A stretch of 64,000 nt of DNA from Persicitalea sp038235275 (GTDB lineage: Bacteria; Bacteroidota; Bacteroidia; Cytophagales; Spirosomataceae): positions 1 through 64,000 of the forward strand of contig JBBSUC010000018.1 of the NCBI GenBank assembly GCA_038235275.1, written 5' to 3'. Numbering within the stretch: position 1 is the first letter of the stretch; each line of letters begins with the position of its first letter. The translations under genes were made by a program, and so were the position numbers. The notes under the pieces were generated by a model. The model was not told the DNA's origin and searched no databases. It saw nothing but the letters and a program-made list of their open reading frames with translations. Of this stretch, positions 52,922 through 60,545 are shown in pieces.

Positions 52922-52938
52922 TTATCTCGTATCTCCTT

Positions 52939-53673
52939 ATGACCCAATCATTTTTAAAATTCACTCTGGCGCTTACCTTTCTGATTTTGGTTGGCGTGGC
53001 TTGTTCGAAGAATAGCAATTCTTCGGGCAAAAAACCAATCAAAGTTCTCATGGTCGGCGGAGGCTCGTCGCATGATTTCGACCGCTGGTACAAGCAGGAA
53101 GACAGCCAAACCCTGCAACGCGATGGCTTTGCCAGTGTCGAATATACCGACGACCCGACGACGATCATGTCCAAAATGTCCGGCATCGACGTGCTATATC
53201 TGGCCAATAACCAGCCCATTAAGGACGATGCTACCCGCAAGGCCATTTTCGCCTTTGTAGATGCAGGAAAAGGTTTGGTACTGGCGCATCCGGCGTTATG
53301 GTATAACTGGGCCGACTGGCCGGATTATAATCAGAAACTTGTGGGCGGCGGCTCGAAAGGCCACAACAAATATGGCCCCTTCGACGTAACGGTAACTAAT
53401 AAAAACAGCCCGATCATGAAGGGAGTCCCCGCCAACTTTCACCTCGACGACGAGCTTTACTACCAGAAGCTCGACCCAGCCGGATCGCCCATCGAGGTAC
53501 TAGCCACGGCCAAAGCCACCACGGGACCCGACGTGTTCCCCAGTATTTTTACTGTCAAATACCCCAAAGGCCGCATCGTCGGCATCGCCCTCGGCCACGA
53601 CGCCGCCTCGCACACCATCGCCCCTTACCAAACCATTCTGCGGAATTCAGTGCAGTGGGCAGCAGGTCGTTGA
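52939..53673 (+). CDS. ThuA domain-containing lipoprotein
   Basis: 244 residues with a lipobox ILVGVAC (Cys20). Stand-alone ThuA-like glutamine-amidotransferase-fold domain: VLMVGGGSSHDFDRWY, KGLVLAHPALWYNW, GHNKYGPFDV and the end GIALGHDAASHT. ThuA proteins take part with the Gfo/Idh enzyme ThuB in disaccharide utilisation through 3-keto sugars in rhizobia; the family's chemistry is not fully settled. It shares its fold with the N-terminal part of the fusion at 49251 and precedes a Gfo/Idh gene, as thuA precedes thuB. Confidence 0.9.
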   Translation: MTQSFLKFTLALTFLILVGVACSKNSNSSGKKPIKVLMVGGGSSHDFDRWYKQEDSQTLQRDGFASVEYTDDPTTIMSKMSGIDVLYLANNQPIKDDATRKAIFAFVDAGKGLVLAHPALWYNWADWPDYNQKLVGGGSKGHNKYGPFDVTVTNKNSPIMKGVPANFHLDDELYYQKLDPAGSPIEVLATAKATTGPDVFPSIFTVKYPKGRIVGIALGHDAASHTIAPYQTILRNSVQWAAGR

Positions 53674-53677
53674 TTAG

Positions 53678-53797
53678 GTTAACGGTTAAATGGTTAAAAG
53701 GTCAACGGTATCGACGAATTCTATACAGGAATGTGTAGAGTACACTAAAAGAATGTGCAGAGTACCCTTAACCTTTTAACCGTTGACCGTTTGACCC
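53678..53797. repeat. Inverted repeat of GGTTAAC-type heptamers
   Basis: The left arm (53678-53708) reads GGTTAACGGTTAAATGG then TTAAAAGGTCAACGG; the right arm (53764-53797) holds the complement CCCTTAACCTTTTAACC then GTTGACCG and TTTGACC. Between them GAATGTGTAGAGTAC and GAATGTGCAGAGTAC form a direct repeat. Same word family as 16066-16177. Lies between thuA and the Gfo/Idh gene. Confidence 0.8.
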
Positions 53798-53839
53798 CCA
53801 AGATAAACTATTCATTAAAACACAAACGCCACCCCCTTT

Positions 53840-54955
53840 ATGCAAAACAAGCAACTAACAGTCGTCATCGTCGGAATGGGTTTTGGGAAAGAATTTATTC
53901 CCATTTACCAGGCGCATCCTGATATCAAAGCCGTGGGAATTTGCACCCGCCGTCAGAATGTCCGCGATGAACTGACCGAAAAATTCAATCTCGATCCCAA
54001 TCTCGTATTCGAGCATTTTGAAGATATTCCCCAGCGCGACGACGTGGACGCGATCCACATCGTGACGCCCGTCCCCGACCATGCCCGCATGACGCTGGCG
54101 TCGCTGAACGCCAACAAGCACACCGCCTGCACGATTCCGATGGCGATGACCAAGGAAGACTGTGCCGCCATTGTGGAAGCCAAGCGCAAATCGGGAAAGG
54201 TCTACATGATGATGGAGACGGCCCTTTATACGCGTGAGTTTCTTTATGGATTAAAGAAGGCCGAATCCGGTGAGTTGGGGCGTATTCAATTCGTACGCGG
54301 CTCCCACATTCAGGATATGAGCATGCCCGGTTGGGACGAGTACTGGAAGGGTTTCCCGCCGATGCTGAACGGAACCCACGCCATTTCGCCCTTGCTTCGC
54401 ATCAATAACACCATCGCCGAAACGGTCGTCTGCCACGGTTCGGGCCGCTTGTCGGAGGACCTGGCCAGCCGCCACGGCTCGCCCTTCGCCGTCGAGACGG
54501 CTACCTTTACGCTGAAAGACTCCGACGTAATCGCCGAGGCGACGCGTTCGCTGTTCGACGTGGTGCGGCAGTACCGGGAGAGCTACGATGTGTATGGCAC
54601 CAAGATGTCCTTCGAGTGGGAACAGTTGGAGGACGAAAGCCACGTGATTTTCACCGGCGGCGAGGACTTCGAGCGCCTGGACGCCCCCGACACCGACGAA
54701 CTGCTCATCGAACCCATTAAGCACTTCACCAAGCGCAAAGTTATCGATGACCCCAACCACGTATCCTTCCTGCAAGGCGCGGGCCACGGCGGTTCGCATC
54801 CGCATTTGGTGCAGGAGTTTGTCGCCGCAATAGTAGAAGGGCGTGATTCGGCAGTGGATGCGGCCTTGGCTGCCAACTACACTTGCGCCGGAATATGTGC
54901 GCACGAATCTGCGATGAAAAACGGAGAACGAATCAGCGTTCCGAGTTTCGAGTAG
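53840..54955 (+). CDS. Gfo/Idh/MocA family oxidoreductase
   Basis: 371 residues, cytoplasmic NAD(P)-dependent sugar dehydrogenase. The Rossmann start VVIVGMGFGKEF, the VDAIHIVTPVPDHARM loop and the HTACTIPMAMTKEDC segment align with the family; the usual catalytic Lys of the E-K-P motif is replaced around TIPMAMT, which is an oddity. A C-terminal GHGGSHPHLVQEFV gives the conserved histidines. ThuB-type members make or use 3-keto glycosides. Its neighbours (ThuA before, epimerase after) support sugar oxidation. Followed by a clear terminator. Confidence 0.9.
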   Translation: MQNKQLTVVIVGMGFGKEFIPIYQAHPDIKAVGICTRRQNVRDELTEKFNLDPNLVFEHFEDIPQRDDVDAIHIVTPVPDHARMTLASLNANKHTACTIPMAMTKEDCAAIVEAKRKSGKVYMMMETALYTREFLYGLKKAESGELGRIQFVRGSHIQDMSMPGWDEYWKGFPPMLNGTHAISPLLRINNTIAETVVCHGSGRLSEDLASRHGSPFAVETATFTLKDSDVIAEATRSLFDVVRQYRESYDVYGTKMSFEWEQLEDESHVIFTGGEDFERLDAPDTDELLIEPIKHFTKRKVIDDPNHVSFLQGAGHGGSHPHLVQEFVAAIVEGRDSAVDAALAANYTCAGICAHESAMKNGERISVPSFE

Positions 54956-55007
54956 TGTATTTTTGAATATCTTGCCATTCAAAAGACTGGCTACAGAGTG
55001 AATATCA

Positions 55008-55038
55008 AACAGCCACGGAGACCACCCGTGGCTGTTTT
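55008..55038 (+). terminator. Rho-independent terminator after the Gfo/Idh gene
   Basis: AACAGCCACGG (55008-55018) pairs with CCGTGGCTGTT (55026-55036), followed by TT. Confidence 0.85.
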
Positions 55039-55084
55039 CTTAGCAGAATTTATGGTCGAATAAAAGCCGTAGGCTTGACCGATT

Positions 55085-55275
55085 TTGTAGCCGCCGATTT
55101 CAATCGACGGAATAAAACGGATTAAGAATCATATAGTCCCGTAGGGACGACCGATTATTCGGTCAAGGTTTGTCGAACAGATGAGCCGTCCCTATGGGAC
55201 TCATAACGAACCTTTTGACAACCAATCCGCCGATTGAAATCGGCGGCTACAATATGTTACATCCCTACGGGATTC
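55085..55275. repeat. Nested inverted repeat, MITE- or REP-like
   Basis: Outer arms of 26 bp, TTGTAGCCGCCGATTTCAAT plus CGACGG (55085-55110) and its complement at 55227-55252, differ at one base. Inside are AGTCCCGTAGGGACG (55135-55149) and CGTCCCTATGGGACT (55187-55201), again reverse complements with one mismatch, and beyond the right arm CATCCCTACGGGATT (55260-55274). It fills most of the 400-bp gap between the Gfo/Idh and epimerase genes, beyond the terminator. No open frame inside. Confidence 0.8.
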
Positions 55276-55355
55276 TCAAAGAAGTCGATTGCTTAAAAAG
55301 CTATCAATAACTTCCATAGTTATTCTTACTATTAGATACTTAACCCCATTAACAA

Positions 55356-56204
55356 ATGAATTTTGGTGTTTCTACCTTCGTTTGGGCTTCGCCTTTCTCT
55401 ACGGATAATATTGATCTTTTGACCAAGGTTAAAAACATGGGTTATGACTTGATCGAAATCGCCGTTGAGGACGCTTCGATTATAGATTGGCCTCAGATCA
55501 AATCCGTCGCCCGTGATTTGGACTTGCAAATTCTCATCTGCGGGGCTTTCGGCGAGGAACGCGATATCTCCAGTACCGAGCCACGTTACCGACAAATCGG
55601 TAAGGACTATATTATCGAGGGCATCAAAATAGCCGCCGACGTGGGAAGCCCGATTTTTAGCGGGCCGCTGTACTCCGCTGTGGGTAAGACGCGCATCGTT
55701 TCCGCCGAGCAGAAGAAGCAGGAACGCGCCTGGTGCGTGGAGACGCTGGCGGAAGTCACTCAGGTGGCGGCTGACCACGGCATCGTGCTGGGCTTGGAAC
55801 CTTTGAATCGTTTTGAAACGGACATGATCAATACGATGGATCAGGCGATTGCTCTGGTGCAGGAAGTGGCTCACCCCAATCTGCAAATCGTGCTGGATAC
55901 TTTCCACGCCAATATCGAAGAAAAAGACATCCCCGACGCCATCCGCAAACTCGGCAAAGATCTCCTCTGCCACGTGCAGGGCAACGAAAGCGACCGCGGA
56001 ACGCCCGGCACCGCCCACCTCGAATGGGAAGGCATCCGCGACGCCTTGCAGGAAATTGGCTACGACGGAGCGATGGTGATCGAGACTTTTGGGCAGCCCT
56101 CGGAGGCGTTGGCGCGCGCTACCTGCATTTGGCGGCCGCTGGCAAATAGTGCCGATGAGTTGGCGAGTGAGGGGCTGGCGTTTTATAAGGGGATGTTCTC
56201 GTAA
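55356..56204 (+). CDS. Sugar phosphate isomerase/epimerase (D-tagatose/psicose 3-epimerase-like)
   Basis: 282 residues, TIM barrel (AP endonuclease 2 fold). The metal-binding acids and His of ketose 3-epimerases are in place: Glu148 (LGLEPLNRFETD), Asp181 (VLDTFHANIEEK), His206 (CHVQGNESDRG) and Glu243 (VIETFG); the GLEPLNRFE and GNESDRGTPG strings are hallmark of that subgroup. It would isomerise or epimerise a ketose or keto-sugar released by the pathway. It is separated from the Gfo/Idh gene by a terminator and the nested repeat, so it may have its own promoter. Confidence 0.9.
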   Translation: MNFGVSTFVWASPFSTDNIDLLTKVKNMGYDLIEIAVEDASIIDWPQIKSVARDLDLQILICGAFGEERDISSTEPRYRQIGKDYIIEGIKIAADVGSPIFSGPLYSAVGKTRIVSAEQKKQERAWCVETLAEVTQVAADHGIVLGLEPLNRFETDMINTMDQAIALVQEVAHPNLQIVLDTFHANIEEKDIPDAIRKLGKDLLCHVQGNESDRGTPGTAHLEWEGIRDALQEIGYDGAMVIETFGQPSEALARATCIWRPLANSADELASEGLAFYKGMFS

Positions 56205-56319
56205 AAGGTACTTCCTGAAACTTTGAGTGCTAGACTGCCAGTATTCCTGGATCTATTTTTACGACTTCTGATAATCTTCGTAAAGTTTGATTCGCTAAGA
56301 TCAAAAAACCAACTTGGCT

Positions 56320-57585
56320 ATGGAACAGCAAATTACCAATCAAATGATACCCTTGGGTGTGTCCAACCCAACCGAAAGTTGGATAGGAACAAGGATGGCT
56401 GGAAAGGCAATTACTATTTGTCTCTTCAATTTGTGTGTGTTGGCCTCTGACAATTCCTCTGCCCAGACATCCAATCAGATGAACCAGAATATGGGTGGCA
56501 CCTTCGTGTTATCTGGGACAATCGAGAATGCTGAGAGTCCGTACCTCTATTTATTGTACGAGAGTACACCAGGCGTCAGATTGAAGGACAGCAGTAGAAT
56601 CGTAGATAGTAAGTTTCAATTTAAGGGGTCAATTCTCGAGCCTACACATGCTACGTTACGGGAAAATTCCAGTGTTTTTTTAAATGGAAAGGTTATCGCT
56701 GATGAGACCAACATGAATTTGGTCAGTATTTATTTGGAAAAGGGAACGATGGCCGCTCAGGTAGTTCATGATGATTTTAGATCTATCAAGGTTTCAGGAT
56801 CGAAAACTCAGGAGGATGAAGTCAAATACGACAATTTACTCCTTCCGCTTTCGAAAACATTTTTTGCTCTGCTAGACCAGTCGAAGCGTGCAGGCTTGGA
56901 AAAGTCTTCCAAGCAAAAAATAGATAGCTTGAACAAATTGTCAAGCGAAGCATTAAAAAGAATGAGGTCTGCAACCTACCAATTCATATTTGACAATCCA
57001 GATTCTTATGTCAGCGCCCAAAGGCTAAGATTATTTAGCAACGAATGGCCCCTGGATTCAGTCAAATATCTCTTTGACAACCTTAGCCTAGAAATCAAAA
57101 ATTCGAGCAAGGGTATAGAAATAAATGATTTGATAAAAGCGAATGAGGCGGCTGCCGTCGGGACAACGGCCTACGATTTCTCGGGGTTAGAGTTTGGGGG
57201 CAAGGCGATCAAGCTCTCCGATTTCAGGGGAAAATTTGTGTTAGTCGATTTCTGGGGGAGTTGGTGCGCCCCTTGCCGGGAGGGAAATCCTCATTTGATA
57301 GAGCTCTATAATCTTTATAAGAGTCGGGGCTTAGAAATATTAGGAGTAGCCAGCCAAGACAAGGAAGTTCCTTGGAGAAAAGCAGTTGAAAAAGACAAAA
57401 TAGGTATTTGGAAAAATATCTTAGATACAGATACAGACTCACATGGTTTGGCGATCGCACACAAATACGCAGTGCATTCATTTCCGACAAAAATTCTCAT
57501 TGATAAACGAGGGAAAATCATCGGCCGTTTTAAAGGCGATGATGGAAAAAAGTTGGAGGAACTACTTGCTCAGCAGTTAAAATAG
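56320..57585 (+). CDS. TlpA-like thioredoxin protein with DUF4369 domain
   Basis: 421 residues. N-terminal export region (ITICLFNLCVLASDNSSAQ, starting about 30 residues in), DUF4369 (about 65-165: FVLSGTIENAESPYLYLLYE), a helical linker, and a C-terminal thioredoxin/AhpC-TSA domain (about 275-421) with the redox pair WCAPC, the cis-Pro in SFPTKILID and the TlpA-type FRGKFVLVDFWGSW start. It is a periplasmic disulphide reductase, presumably serving envelope proteins or cytochrome assembly. Start: ATG 56320; the signal region then begins unusually late (about residue 30), so a later ATG at 56395 (MAGKAITICLF) is a good alternative. Visibly richer in A/T than its neighbours. Confidence 0.85.
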   Translation: MEQQITNQMIPLGVSNPTESWIGTRMAGKAITICLFNLCVLASDNSSAQTSNQMNQNMGGTFVLSGTIENAESPYLYLLYESTPGVRLKDSSRIVDSKFQFKGSILEPTHATLRENSSVFLNGKVIADETNMNLVSIYLEKGTMAAQVVHDDFRSIKVSGSKTQEDEVKYDNLLLPLSKTFFALLDQSKRAGLEKSSKQKIDSLNKLSSEALKRMRSATYQFIFDNPDSYVSAQRLRLFSNEWPLDSVKYLFDNLSLEIKNSSKGIEINDLIKANEAAAVGTTAYDFSGLEFGGKAIKLSDFRGKFVLVDFWGSWCAPCREGNPHLIELYNLYKSRGLEILGVASQDKEVPWRKAVEKDKIGIWKNILDTDTDSHGLAIAHKYAVHSFPTKILIDKRGKIIGRFKGDDGKKLEELLAQQLK

Positions 57586-57666
57586 AGACTTGAACTACCT
57601 GAGAATATTCTGCCATATAAAAACCGCCTGATCTGAAACAGAAAGCCCTGTGTTTTTCACGTAAAA

Positions 57667-57698
57667 AACTCCTTGAAAGTGCTGACTTTCAAGGAGTT
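57667..57698 (-). terminator. Rho-independent terminator of tmRNA
   Basis: AACTCCTTGAAAGT (57667-57680) pairs with ACTTTCAAGGAGTT (57685-57698) around GCTG; on the minus strand it is followed by six T residues. It starts 3 bases after the tmRNA 3' end. Confidence 0.9.
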
Positions 57699-57700
57699 AG

Positions 57701-58066
57701 TGGAGACGGAGAGATTCGAACTCTCGTCCAGAACAAGGAAACCCTGTGCCTTCTACATGTTTATTTTTGATTCGATTTTCGTGCCGGGCAAGGTTCAAAT
57801 CAGACCTTCACCGCGACCTTAGATACTGGTGTCTCGTTGGTTTTCCGTATCACTATTCCAACCAGCGCTGCGTTTCGACACCCCTGGATCCTCCCGGCAG
57901 CACGTGGGGAGGAGGGATGATGGCATTTGCGTAATCCTAGATTAGGCAGCCATGGCGTAGTTAGACTCGCCGTGTATTGTTTGGAAGGCATTTGTTACGG
58001 AAGATACCCCCAACTCCCGACATGCTTACACAGACCTTCAACCCGCTGTCAATACCAGTCGCCCCC
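57701..58066 (-). ncRNA. ssrA: Transfer-messenger RNA (tmRNA)
   Basis: Rescues stalled ribosomes and tags the unfinished protein. The tRNA-like part is clear: 5' GGGGGCGACTGG (58066 downwards) pairs through GGGGGCG with CGUCUCC near the 3' end, and the T arm GAGAGTTCGAATCTCTC (near 57709-57725) is present. The tag frame at 57971-57942 reads GGC GAG TCT AAC TAC GCC ATG GCT GCC TAA, giving GESNYAMAA, a usual Bacteroidota form ending in AMAA/ALAA for degradation. The 3' CCA is not encoded (CTA follows the discriminator A), so it must be added after transcription. About 366 nt, one piece. Confidence 0.95.
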
Positions 58067-58146
58067 AGGTCATTTGGAACGAAAAGCGGCGGCCTAACAA
58101 AATCGCCGCTTCCGAACTGTTTTTACAATTCTCTGCCCAAAAAAGT

Positions 58147-58683
58147 TCAGCCCTCGGCCGAATTGTTGCTGCCACCCGAAAAATAATGCTCTTTTTGTTT
58201 GAAAAGCAGGTTAAACGAAGTCAGCGAACCGTAGCAACGGGTGATGTACTGCTGAATATTCACCTTCTCCTCGTCGTCCATGCTACTGGTATTCACGCGC
58301 TGCTCCAACACCCGAAGTCGGTCGCGGAGCATAACGATCTTGTGAAAAAAGGAATTAATGGGCCACTCTTTTTCCTGCAGGCCCTTCACACCGGGGCGGA
58401 GGATGAGCGTACCGTTCAGCCATTTATCACCCAGCGGCACTATTTCGGATACGTCGGTCCATTTTTCCAGAATGGAGGTAAGGGCAATCTCCACTTCCCG
58501 CATACTCACCTGATTTCCATCGGGTGCGATGGCTTCCAGGATTTCAAGTTTTGTGTCGTAGGACGTTTCGTCCACGCCGTAGTTGACGTAGGTGATGAGG
58601 TGGCCTTTGGTTTTTTGGTTGAGTACGACACCCACCCCAAAATCAGGGTGTTGTACCCGCGATCCTATACCCAGTAGTTGCAT
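58147..58683 (-). CDS. Conserved hypothetical protein with Tudor/CarD-like N-terminus
   Basis: 178 residues, no signal peptide. I do not recognise a named family. Residues 4-30 (GIGSRVQHPDFGVGVVLNQ) resemble the small SH3/Tudor-like folds at the start of CarD-type and at the end of UvrD/PcrA-type proteins (GDRV-H-xFG-G-V), which bind RNA polymerase or nucleic-acid partners. The remainder is helical, with a coiled-coil stretch RDRLRVLEQRVNT, and ends in a Ser/Asn/Gly tail. It lies 80 bp from the tmRNA 5' end on the same strand. A regulatory or polymerase-binding role is only a guess. Confidence 0.7.
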   Translation of the reverse strand: MQLLGIGSRVQHPDFGVGVVLNQKTKGHLITYVNYGVDETSYDTKLEILEAIAPDGNQVSMREVEIALTSILEKWTDVSEIVPLGDKWLNGTLILRPGVKGLQEKEWPINSFFHKIVMLRDRLRVLEQRVNTSSMDDEEKVNIQQYITRCYGSLTSFNLLFKQKEHYFSGGSNNSAEG

Positions 58684-58791
58684 TTTGGTTGTTTGTTTTG
58701 GAAAAATAAGCGGGGAGCGAATGGCAAGATACGATCAGCTCTTCGGTAGGATTTTTCCAAATACTGTGCCAATTTTTCCTCCTTCCAAAAC

Positions 58792-58830
58792 AAGATTAGC
58801 CCATAGCTCGGGGTGCTATGGGCTAATCTT
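58792..58830 (-). terminator. Rho-independent terminator
   Basis: AAGATTAGCCCATAGC (58792-58807) pairs perfectly with GCTATGGGCTAATCTT (58815-58830). On the minus strand GTTTTGG follows. It ends the purC operon ahead of the Tudor-like gene. Confidence 0.85.
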
Positions 58831-58845
58831 CTAGAAATTAAGCTG

Positions 58846-59055
58846 TCAGTTGCCTATTTGGGTAGTATCGAGTAACAGTGAATCGACCAAAAGGGAATCG
58901 TCGAGCGGCAGCACCCGGTTGATCTGTTTGGGTCGATTCCAGGGACCCGTGGTGCGGCTGGCCATATCGAGGGCCAGGATAGCTACGATGAGGGTAAAGA
59001 CGATAAATACGACGATGAATGTCCGCCGATTTTTGTTCGGCTCGGTTGCAGGCAT
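58846..59055 (-). CDS. Small single-pass membrane protein, unknown
   Basis: 69 residues: a charged N-terminus (MPATEPNKNRR), one membrane helix (TFIVVFIVFTLIVAILALDM, 12-31) and a C-terminal tail of about 38 residues, rich in Leu and Asp (LPLDDSLLVDSLLLD), probably periplasmic. No family recognised. It starts 12 bp after the STAS gene and ends just before a strong terminator, so it is the last gene of the operon; position and tight spacing support that it is real. Confidence 0.65.
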   Translation of the reverse strand: MPATEPNKNRRTFIVVFIVFTLIVAILALDMASRTTGPWNRPKQINRVLPLDDSLLVDSLLLDTTQIGN

Positions 59056-59067
59056 GAAATACTAAAA

Positions 59068-59490
59068 TTACGGTTCTTTCAATTCGCTGATGCCCTGATA
59101 ATCGTCGGCGTCGTAATCGTCGTCGCCCGCGCCAAATTCATTTTCCAAATCGTGCATGAAAACGGCGTCGATCGCTTCTTCAAGCGTCGGCAGGACCAGC
59201 AAGTCGGCGATGCTTGAGTCTTCCAGGCGTTCGGTGAAGTCGTCGTTTTCGGTAGCAGCCACCAGAATCCCCAACTTAGTGGTGCAAAGCCTGACTAATT
59301 TACGAAGGGTCATCACGCCGCTTTGGTCGATGCCCTGCGTCTGGTTCATTACCACGATCAGATTGCTGTAATCTTCGCGGAGCAATTCGCGGGCAACTTC
59401 TTCAAATTCAACCGCCACTTCTTCGTCGAATTGGGGTTCCAGCAAAGTGATTACGGCGTACTTTTCTTTTCTTTCTATCTTGTGATCCAT
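59068..59490 (-). CDS. STAS-domain protein (anti-anti-sigma-like)
   Basis: 140 residues. Residues 1-105 fit the STAS fold of SpoIIAA-like proteins: YAVITLLEPQFDEEVAVEF, LIVVMNQTQGIDQSGVMTL (the D-x-S-G phosphorylation loop, Ser in QSG), LGILVAATENDDFTERLED, and LPTLEEAIDAVF. The C-terminal 30 residues are strongly acidic. STAS proteins regulate through reversible Ser phosphorylation; no partner kinase is nearby. It lies between purC (56 bp) and a small membrane protein (12 bp), all on one strand. Confidence 0.85.
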   Translation of the reverse strand: MDHKIERKEKYAVITLLEPQFDEEVAVEFEEVARELLREDYSNLIVVMNQTQGIDQSGVMTLRKLVRLCTTKLGILVAATENDDFTERLEDSSIADLLVLPTLEEAIDAVFMHDLENEFGAGDDDYDADDYQGISELKEP

Positions 59491-59546
59491 ATTTTGGAAG
59501 GGATAGTTGAATAATTTTGTTTAGTGTGTTTTTTGAAAGAGCAAAT

Positions 59547-60503
59547 TTATTGAACCCCTGCTCTTTCAGCAGACAAAGCACGCCGAACATTTGTTTCGAT
59601 TCGGCGCATTACTACTTCCTGACTGTTTTTCTCAAAAACCATTCCAGTCACTTTTTCGTACAGCTCCACGTAACGATCACTAATCTGGCCAACCCAGGCA
59701 TCGCTCATGTCCGGCACCCGCTGTCCATCCTTTCCCTGAAAACCGTTCTCGATCAGCCATTCCCGCACAAACTCCTTCGACAGTTGTTTCTGGGAAATTC
59801 CCTGCGCCTGGTTGTGGTCGTAATTTTCCTGATAAAAATAGCGCGATGAGTCGGGGGTAAGAATTTCATCGATCAGATAAATTGTCCCATTTAATTTGCC
59901 GAATTCGTACTTGGTATCCACCAAAATAAGCCCTTGCTCGTCGGCCATTTCGGTACCTTTACTAAATAGCGCCAGCGCGTACTTTTCCAGTTGCTCGTAC
60001 TCATCGGCGACCACGATGCCTTGTTTCAGGATTTCTTCGCGAGAAATATCCTCGTCGTGACCTTCGTGGGCTTTGGTAGTGGGCGTAATGATCGGTTGCG
60101 GCAGCTTATCATTTTCCCGCAGCCCGTCGGGCAAGGCGACGCCGCAGACCGTCCGCCGCCCCGCGCGGTACTCGCGCCAGGCGTGGCCCGCCAGGTAGCC
60201 GCGCACGACCATCTCCACGGCGTAAGGTTCGCAGCGCAAACCGATACTAACATTAGGGTCAGCCACTTCCAACAGCCAATTGGGTACCAAACCAGCCGTG
60301 GCCTTCAAAAAATGCGCCGCGATTTGGTTCAAAACCTGGCCTTTGAAAGGAATGGCGCGGGGTAAAACCACATCGAAGGCCGATATCCGGTCAGTAGCGA
60401 CCATGACCAACTTATCCTCAAATTCATACACATCCCTGACCTTACCCCGATAAAACCCCTTTTGCCCGGGGAATTGAAAACTGGTTTCCTGAATTGCACT
60501 CAT
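59547..60503 (-). CDS. purC: SAICAR synthase (phosphoribosylaminoimidazole-succinocarboxamide synthase)
   Basis: Joins CAIR with aspartate using ATP in purine synthesis. 318 residues, the long form similar to eukaryotic/yeast enzymes rather than the 240-residue E. coli type. Typical motifs: GKVRDVYEFEDKLVMVATDRISAFDV split as GKVRDVYEF (20-28) and VATDRISAFDVVLP (36-49); EMVVRGYLAGHAWREY; LILVDTKYEFGK; ILTPDSSRYF. Sequence and length leave little doubt. Upstream by 42 bp lies the TPR gene on the same strand, with STAS and small membrane genes following. Confidence 0.95.
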   Translation of the reverse strand: MSAIQETSFQFPGQKGFYRGKVRDVYEFEDKLVMVATDRISAFDVVLPRAIPFKGQVLNQIAAHFLKATAGLVPNWLLEVADPNVSIGLRCEPYAVEMVVRGYLAGHAWREYRAGRRTVCGVALPDGLRENDKLPQPIITPTTKAHEGHDEDISREEILKQGIVVADEYEQLEKYALALFSKGTEMADEQGLILVDTKYEFGKLNGTIYLIDEILTPDSSRYFYQENYDHNQAQGISQKQLSKEFVREWLIENGFQGKDGQRVPDMSDAWVGQISDRYVELYEKVTGMVFEKNSQEVVMRRIETNVRRALSAERAGVQ

Positions 60504-60545
60504 CTTTTATCTTTAAGCGTAGAACTTTGAACGAAGAACGAAAAA

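Noticed and set aside
57701..57760. T arm and acceptor sequence that looks like a separate tRNA
   Set aside because: It belongs to the tRNA-like domain of tmRNA, whose 5' part pairs from 58066.
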